From an uncultured Ruminococcus sp. (GTDB taxonomy: Bacteria; Bacillota; Clostridia; Oscillospirales; Acutalibacteraceae), in NCBI GenBank assembly GCA_900554995.1, contig USJJ01000113.1, positions 1 to 5,324 of the forward strand: a stretch of 5,324 nucleotides of DNA, read 5' to 3'. Numbering within the stretch: the first letter of the stretch is position 1; the number at the start of each line of letters is the position of its first letter. Below are positions 5,311 to 5,324 of the stretch, in pieces. The notes under the pieces were generated by a model. The model made no database searches. It saw nothing but the letters and a program-made list of their open reading frames with translations, and was not told the origin of the DNA. The position numbers were made by a program, and so were the translations under genes.

Positions 5311-5324
5311 CGCGGGGTGGAGCA
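5311..5324 (+). tRNA. Second tRNA, 5' fragment, probably another initiator tRNA-fMet
   Basis: The last 14 bases, CGCGGGGTGGAGCA, match the first 14 of the complete upstream tRNA except for G instead of A at position 6. They are also the usual opening of Firmicute initiator tRNAs. Both copies are preceded by ATAT. The anticodon lies beyond the window, so identity is inferred from the 5' acceptor and D-stem strands. Confidence 0.72.

Overview
The window looks like ordinary chromosome from an anaerobic low-to-mid GC Firmicute, most likely class Clostridia. This inference rests on the gene families ([FeFe]-hydrogenase maturase HydE, a clostridial-type TcdA, CNNM/CBS/CorC and RarA proteins), strong purine-rich ribosome binding sites, very AT-rich intergenic DNA, and near-consensus sigma-A promoters with 17-bp spacers. 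No mobile element, CRISPR array, phage gene or obvious horizontally acquired island is visible.

Layout, left to right. (1) The first 70 bases are the 5' end of rplM (ribosomal protein L13) on the minus strand, with its own promoter. (2) A minus-strand gene for a CNNM/CBS/CorC-type membrane transporter follows, ending in a clear intrinsic terminator. (3) An approximately 130-bp divergent promoter region drives that gene leftward and rarA (AAA+ replication-associated recombination factor) rightward. (4) rarA converges on tcdA (tRNA t6A dehydratase), with one hairpin able to serve as terminator for both. (5) tcdA lies 42 bp downstream of hydE on the minus strand. The pair forms a two-gene unit starting at a promoter embedded in an unusual set of repeats. 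(6) Divergently, a consensus promoter with an A-tract upstream element drives an initiator tRNA-fMet gene, followed by a strong terminator-like hairpin. The first 14 bases of a second, near-identical tRNA end the window.

The genes are mostly unrelated housekeeping functions: translation (L13, initiator tRNA, tRNA modification), replication-fork maintenance (RarA) and divalent-cation homeostasis (CNNM/CorC). The exception is HydE, which implies fermentative hydrogen metabolism. Its partners HydF and HydG are not in the window. Starts were refined for two genes: rarA begins at 1793 rather than 1772, and the CNNM gene probably begins at ATG 1663 rather than TTG 1672.

I did not find a convincing previously undescribed system. 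The best leads are regulatory or structural. They are the repeated GACTTTTA elements plus palindrome over the hydE promoter, and the tandem initiator tRNA arrangement, in which the intervening hairpin can also pair with the 3' end of the tRNA.
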